Assembly (NCBI GenBank): GCA_963753545.1
Contig: CAVWCQ010000008.1
Span: 3,596,001-3,660,000, forward strand
Direction of reading: 5' to 3'
Source: CAVWCQ01 sp963753545
GTDB taxonomy: Bacteria; Chloroflexota; Anaerolineae; Aggregatilineales; Aggregatilineaceae
DNA: 64,000 nucleotides
The notes under the pieces: generated by a model
Databases searched by the model: none
What the model saw: the letters and a program-made list of their open reading frames with translations, nothing else
What the model was told of the DNA's origin: nothing
In this document: positions 62,862-64,000 of the stretch, one piece after another
Layout of the letters: every line of letters starts with the position of its first letter
Position numbering within the stretch: the stretch's first letter is position 1
Made by a program: the position numbers and the translations under genes

Positions 62862-63695
62862 CTAATCGAACACCACGTAATCCCGAATCTTGTCGAGCGT
62901 CGCCGGGCCGATGCCAGGAACCTGATCCAGGTCTTCCAGGCTGTTAAACGGCCCATGTTCCGTCCGGTACTGGATAATCGCCTGGGCCGTAGCGGGGCCA
63001 ATTTCGGGCAGCGTCTCCAGTTCTTCCTGCGTGGCACTGTTCACATGAACGAGCGTGGGGCTGTTTGGCGTTGCCGTCTGGATATTGTCGTCCTCGATGA
63101 GGGACGGGACGTGAACCTGTTCTCCATCATTCACGCGGCGAGCCAGATTAATACCTGACAGGTCGGCGCGATCGGTGGGGCCACCCGCTGCGTCAATCGC
63201 ATCCTGAACGACACTCCCGGTAGGCAGCGTTAGCAGGGTTCCGGGATAAACAACCTCCCCGGTCACATAAACCGTATTGTTCCCCGGAGTGGCTGTGACT
63301 ACCTGGACAATCGTTTCCGCCTTACCGGGTTTGACTGTCGGAACCTGGACCTGATCGCCATCGTGCAGCACCTGCGCCAGATTCACCCGTTCCAGATCGG
63401 CATTATCCAGCGCGCCGCCCGCTGCTGCGAGAGCATCATAAACGCGGCTGCCATAATTCAGCATGATCAGCGCTTCAGGGTTGGCGACAGCCCCGGTCAC
63501 ATAGACCATATACGGTCCAGGGGTAGGGGTAATAGAAGGCAAAGGCGTGGGAGATGGAACAAGAGTTGGCTGGGGAGGGATAACAGCAATCGTCGTAGGT
63601 TCAGGACGCTGCCACAACAGCACGGCAATCCCGGTAAGCAGCGCCACAGCCAACAGCGCAAAAATCGGATACTTGAACCGTTCTAAAAGTGGCAC
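62862..63695 (-). CDS. comEA: ComEA-like DNA-binding competence protein with two SLBB domains
   Basis: A 277-residue membrane-anchored protein. A hydrophobic helix (near residues 8-26) leads to a Pro/Thr linker, then two SLBB (beta-grasp) domains, each opening VYVTGAVANP or VYVTGEVVYPG, and a C-terminal helix-hairpin-helix pair (VNSATQEELETLPEIGPATAQAIIQYR with VPGIGPATLDKIRDY). ComEA captures DNA outside the cell in natural transformation. The double SLBB is a little longer than the single-SLBB Bacillus form. I prefer the GTG at 63695 over an upstream TTG at 63719. The partial deoC lies 25 bases upstream. Confidence 0.88.
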   Translation of the reverse strand: MPLLERFKYPIFALLAVALLTGIAVLLWQRPEPTTIAVIPPQPTLVPSPTPLPSITPTPGPYMVYVTGAVANPEALIMLNYGSRVYDALAAAGGALDNADLERVNLAQVLHDGDQVQVPTVKPGKAETIVQVVTATPGNNTVYVTGEVVYPGTLLTLPTGSVVQDAIDAAGGPTDRADLSGINLARRVNDGEQVHVPSLIEDDNIQTATPNSPTLVHVNSATQEELETLPEIGPATAQAIIQYRTEHGPFNSLEDLDQVPGIGPATLDKIRDYVVFD

Positions 63696-63720
63696 GCCGC
63701 TATCCCCCCAAAGAATCAAA

Positions 63721-64000
63721 CTAATAAGAACCGCCTGCGCCTGCCTCAGTCGATAGGCCCATCAGTTCATTCACAATGCGCACACCCGCGCTGGCTCCGA
63801 TGCGAGTCGCACCTGCATCGATCATGGCCTTTGCGTCGGCATAAGACCGGATGCCGCCCGACGCCTTAACACCCATCTGCGGGCCGACTACACGGCGCAT
63901 CAATGTGATATCTGCTACGGTCGCGCCACCTGTGCTGAAGCCCGTTGAGGTCTTCACAAAATCGGCTCCCGCTTCCTGGGCGATACGGCAGGCGATCTCT
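63721..64000 (-). CDS. deoC: Deoxyribose-phosphate aldolase, 3' part, cut by window end
   Basis: The visible 93 residues run from EIACRIAQEAGADFVKTSTG, with the Schiff-base Lys in FVKTSTGFS, to the normal end. GVKASGGIRSYADAK carries the second conserved Lys and phosphate loop. The 5' part lies beyond base 64000. It differs clearly from the T-box-linked deoC at 29520, so these are two diverged paralogues. comEA follows on the same strand. Confidence 0.92.
   Translation of the reverse strand, partial: EIACRIAQEAGADFVKTSTGFSTGGATVADITLMRRVVGPQMGVKASGGIRSYADAKAMIDAGATRIGASAGVRIVNELMGLSTEAGAGGSY

Overview
The window looks like a chromosomal piece of a member of the Chloroflexota (Anaerolineae-like). 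There is no rRNA, so this rests on gene content: an alternative complex III operon, a 2-oxoacid:ferredoxin oxidoreductase with a fused gamma-alpha subunit, a TGS-domain nucleoside kinase, paired dynamin-like GTPases, several ECF sigma/anti-sigma pairs with large threonine/proline-rich surface proteins, and mostly AT-poor, tightly packed genes. I see no prophage, insertion sequence, CRISPR array or plasmid functions; this is mainly core chromosome.

Layout. 1-900: the 3' end of a lytic-transglycosylase-like gene, then copy 1 of a dispersed repeat. 904-6215 (minus): a translation/secretion operon in the order tRNA-Thr, tRNA-Tyr, tRNA-Thr, tuf, rpmG, tRNA-Trp, secE, nusG, rplK, rplA, with a macro-domain gene at its end and two strong promoters at its head. 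6.3-13.1 kb: an M16C peptidase, an ECF sigma with a giant anti-sigma carrying five repeats, and an exported hydrolase. 13.1-20.9 kb: an accessory family-A DNA polymerase, an EamA transporter, TatA, a GntR/FCD regulator with a clear promoter and palindrome, KorAB and a DUF2344 protein. 21-27.2 kb: a second ECF locus, FabH, a LmbE-like deacetylase, a soluble histidine kinase and SucCD. 27.2-36 kb: repeat copy 2, an MFS transporter, then a T-box leader in front of deoC, a GNAT gene, a TPR gene and ileS (type 2, with a swapped HIGH motif), then a DksA-like gene and lspA. 36-43 kb: alternative complex III. 43-52 kb: a surface protein, a GH13 enzyme, a nucleoside kinase and two dynamin-like GTPases. 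52-58.8 kb (minus): manC, dprA, rimM, khpA, rpsP, ffh and trmD. 58.8-64 kb: hutI, a third ECF locus with a beta-propeller anti-sigma, repeat copy 3 with an orphan consensus promoter, comEA and a second deoC.

How it fits together: KorAB and SucCD could carry the 2-oxoglutarate to succinate steps of the TCA cycle, and alternative complex III oxidises quinol with cytochrome c as acceptor, so the cell is probably respiratory. Three ECF loci, two with large extracytoplasmic sensor domains, point to heavy envelope sensing.

Sequence quality: at least a dozen genes, many essential (rplA, tuf, ileS, ffh, lspA), carry single-base frameshifts, several in short homopolymers. The simplest reading is uncorrected long-read indel error, not gene decay. 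I annotate them as intact genes with probable sequencing errors and mark where each break lies.
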